From Candidatus Aminicenantes bacterium UBA2190 (GTDB lineage Bacteria; Acidobacteriota; Aminicenantia; UBA2199), in NCBI GenBank assembly GCA_002335385.1, contig DCVK01000024.1:1-13632 (forward strand): a DNA stretch of 13,632 nucleotides. The letters run 5' to 3'. Each line of letters opens with the position of its first letter. The stretch's first letter is position 1. The notes below the pieces were generated by a model, which searched no databases, was not told the origin of the DNA, and was given only the letters and a program-made list of their open reading frames with translations. Positions 12,041-13,632 of the stretch are shown here, one piece after another. The translations under genes and the position numbers were made by a program.

Positions 12041-13632
12041 TCAGATCAGGGCGGCGGCGTACTGCAGCAGGTTCTGCATCCAGAACAGCAGCTTGCCGGA
12101 CCAGCGCAGGGCACCGGCATTTTTCGCGCGCACGACATAGCTGTTGTTGCTCAGGTCGCGGTCGATGAGAAATATCGTTTCGGGGTCCACCTGGGCGTAC
12201 TTGACCCTGTCCGGGCCTTCATAGACGAATTCGATCCAGCGTCCACGTCCGTCCCAGTTTTCGATCCGGCGGGCGCCGTTTTCGAACACGGTCAGGATCT
12301 TGAGCCGGACATCGCCGCCGGGACGCGCCTCGCCCAGGCGGCGGACACGGACCCGGGTGACGTAAGTCTTCCTTTTCTTCTTCCGGTCCTGCTCGCGGGC
12401 ATCCCCGGTGCTGACTTCGAGCTTCCGGCCCTGGCGATCAAAAACTCCCCGGGCACTGCGCTGTTCGCTGGACACGGCGCTGTCCACCGCGAAATCCCAG
12501 TCGCTGGTCCCGCGCAGCATCTGGTCGAAGAACCAGTTCAGGTCGCGACCGCTGACCTCGCTGGCCGTGGCGATGAAGTCGCGGCTCGTCGGATGGCGGA
12601 AGCGGAAACGGGTCTGAAAGGTCCGCATGACGCGCAGCATCGCCTCCTTGCCGATAAGATTCTCCAGCGTGCGCAGATGGGTCGCCGCCCGCATGTAGAC
12701 GTTCATGGCATAGCTGATGGAACTGGAGAAGCGCCAGGAAGCGGTCAGCAGCGGATCGAGCGCGACGGCGTGGACGGCAAGGGCGCGGTCGAGCTCCAGG
12801 TCGGAATACTTGAAGGAGCCGCTGTAGCGGGTCAGGGGGATGCCGGCCAGGGTCAGGGGGAAGGAGCCGGGACCGTAGGCCTTGGCCAGGACCTTGCCGG
12901 TGGAATAGGTGTTGATCCCCTCGTCGAGCCAGGCCTCCTCGAACTCGTTGCTGGCCGCCAGGCCGTACCAGTAGCCGTGGCCGAACTCGTGGATGATGAC
13001 CATCTCGGGGTTGTTCGCCTGCGGGGTGGCCAGGACCTGGGTGCCGGCGGTGAACAGGGTCTGGTATTCCATGCCGCCGCTGCCGCTGCGGAAAGGGGGA
13101 TCGACCATGGTGACCGTTGGGTAAGGATAGGGGCCGTACCAGAGGCCGTAGTACTTGATGGCCTTGCGCAGCGCCTTGAAGTGGCGCTCCGCCTGGGCGC
13201 GGTGCTCGGGGTTGATCAGCAGGATCATGCGTATGTCGGGCAGACGGATCGCGGCGACGGGCAGGCGCAGTGCCCCCGCGACCTCGCGGTACTCGGCCTC
13301 GCTCACCTCGTCCCCGGCGACGAAGTCGCGCTCGATGCGGATATAGTCGGGGTCGGCGGTCCAGGCGAAGTCGTGGATGCGCTCCTGGACGAAGGTCAGG
13401 GTCTTGGTCCCGGCCTTGGCGTCGCGGACAACGGCGACCTCCCGGCCGGCGGCGCCCACGACAAATTCGTCGGGCACGGTGATATGCACCCGGAAATCGG
13501 CGAAATCGGCGAAGAACTCGCTGTTCAGGTGGTACTGGTGGCAGTTCCAGCCCCGGCCCTCCTGGTAGACGCCGGGCTTGGGGAACCACTGGCCGATGAA
13601 GAAGCCGTTGTGGTGATAGCCCGCGCGGCGGA
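12041..13632 (-). CDS. M1-family (gluzincin) metallo-aminopeptidase, 5' end outside the window
   Basis: The frame is open from the right edge to TGA at 12041-12043, giving about 529 residues of the C-terminal part. A GTG at 13489 is not the start: upstream codons encode GFFIGQWFPKPGVYQEG and GWNCHQYHLNSEFF, typical of the N-terminal beta domain of M1 enzymes. The substrate-site motif is GGMEY (13064-13078), a variant of GAMEN. The zinc site HEFGH (12977-12991) is followed by 18 residues and then Glu in EEAWLDEGINTYS, the exact M1 spacing HExxH-x18-E. Downstream, the YAMNVYMRAATHLRTLE segment and SGRDLNWFFDQML match the M1 catalytic and alpha domains. The last 16 residues (LLFWMQNLLQYAAALI) are hydrophobic and may touch the membrane. 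M1 enzymes remove N-terminal amino acids from peptides. It is the first seen gene of an operon with the six-helix membrane protein. Confidence 0.92.
   Translation of the reverse strand, partial: RRAGYHHNGFFIGQWFPKPGVYQEGRGWNCHQYHLNSEFFADFADFRVHITVPDEFVVGAAGREVAVVRDAKAGTKTLTFVQERIHDFAWTADPDYIRIERDFVAGDEVSEAEYREVAGALRLPVAAIRLPDIRMILLINPEHRAQAERHFKALRKAIKYYGLWYGPYPYPTVTMVDPPFRSGSGGMEYQTLFTAGTQVLATPQANNPEMVIIHEFGHGYWYGLAASNEFEEAWLDEGINTYSTGKVLAKAYGPGSFPLTLAGIPLTRYSGSFKYSDLELDRALAVHAVALDPLLTASWRFSSSISYAMNVYMRAATHLRTLENLIGKEAMLRVMRTFQTRFRFRHPTSRDFIATASEVSGRDLNWFFDQMLRGTSDWDFAVDSAVSSEQRSARGVFDRQGRKLEVSTGDAREQDRKKKRKTYVTRVRVRRLGEARPGGDVRLKILTVFENGARRIENWDGRGRWIEFVYEGPDRVKYAQVDPETIFLIDRDLSNNSYVVRAKNAGALRWSGKLLFWMQNLLQYAAALI

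Overview
The window is a GC-rich bacterial chromosome segment with short genes of ordinary bacterial style, strong codon-position GC bias, plain Shine-Dalgarno sites and recognisable sigma-70-like and sigma-54-like promoters. Three exported peptidases, two secreted Kre9/KNH-type surface proteins and many short degenerate tandem repeats between genes suggest a peptide-degrading Gram-negative, perhaps an Acidobacteriota / Candidatus Aminicenantes-like or deltaproteobacterial-type organism. That placement is inference from gene style and cannot be settled from the sequence alone.

Layout. 1-679: a Phd/YefM antitoxin and RelE/ParE toxin operon on the + strand with a palindromic operator candidate. 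786-1241 (-): a GNAT acetyltransferase. 1518-3650 (+): a signal-peptide-bearing oligopeptidase B-type S9 peptidase with an exact TATAAT -10 box. 3822-5144 (-): a secreted protein with two Kre9/KNH-like domains and a DNRLRE-like C-terminal domain. 5200-5448 (+): a start-less coding remnant. 5547-5906 (-): a small AraC-type regulator, preceded by a near-perfect sigma-54 promoter and three palindromes exactly 75 bp apart. 6435-7835 (+): a second, paralogous Kre9/KNH-repeat protein. 7899-8492 (+): a class I glutamine amidotransferase-like protein. 8881-10914 (-): a secreted HExxH metallopeptidase of M3/M2-like type. 11147-12031 (-) and 12041-13632 (-): a six-helix membrane protein translationally coupled behind an M1 aminopeptidase whose 5' end lies beyond the right edge.

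Two features stand out. First, the small AraC-type gene appears to be controlled by RpoN and an unknown enhancer-binding protein: a TGGCAC-N5-TTGCA promoter, with the palindrome GTCCCATTTTGGGAC or a degenerate copy centred about 117, 192 and 267 bp upstream of the predicted start of transcription. Second, five of the intergenic regions carry tandem arrays with a strict 7-bp period but several different consensus sequences. They often abut or even supply the stop codons of the minus-strand genes. The constant unit length with changing sequence resembles the heptanucleotide STRR repeats of filamentous cyanobacteria and deserves a genome-wide look.

Functionally the region looks like part of a protein-scavenging and cell-surface toolkit (S9, M3-like and M1 peptidases and two adhesin-like proteins) beside a toxin-antitoxin module and one regulator. 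No phage, insertion sequence, CRISPR array, rRNA or tRNA gene was recognised.
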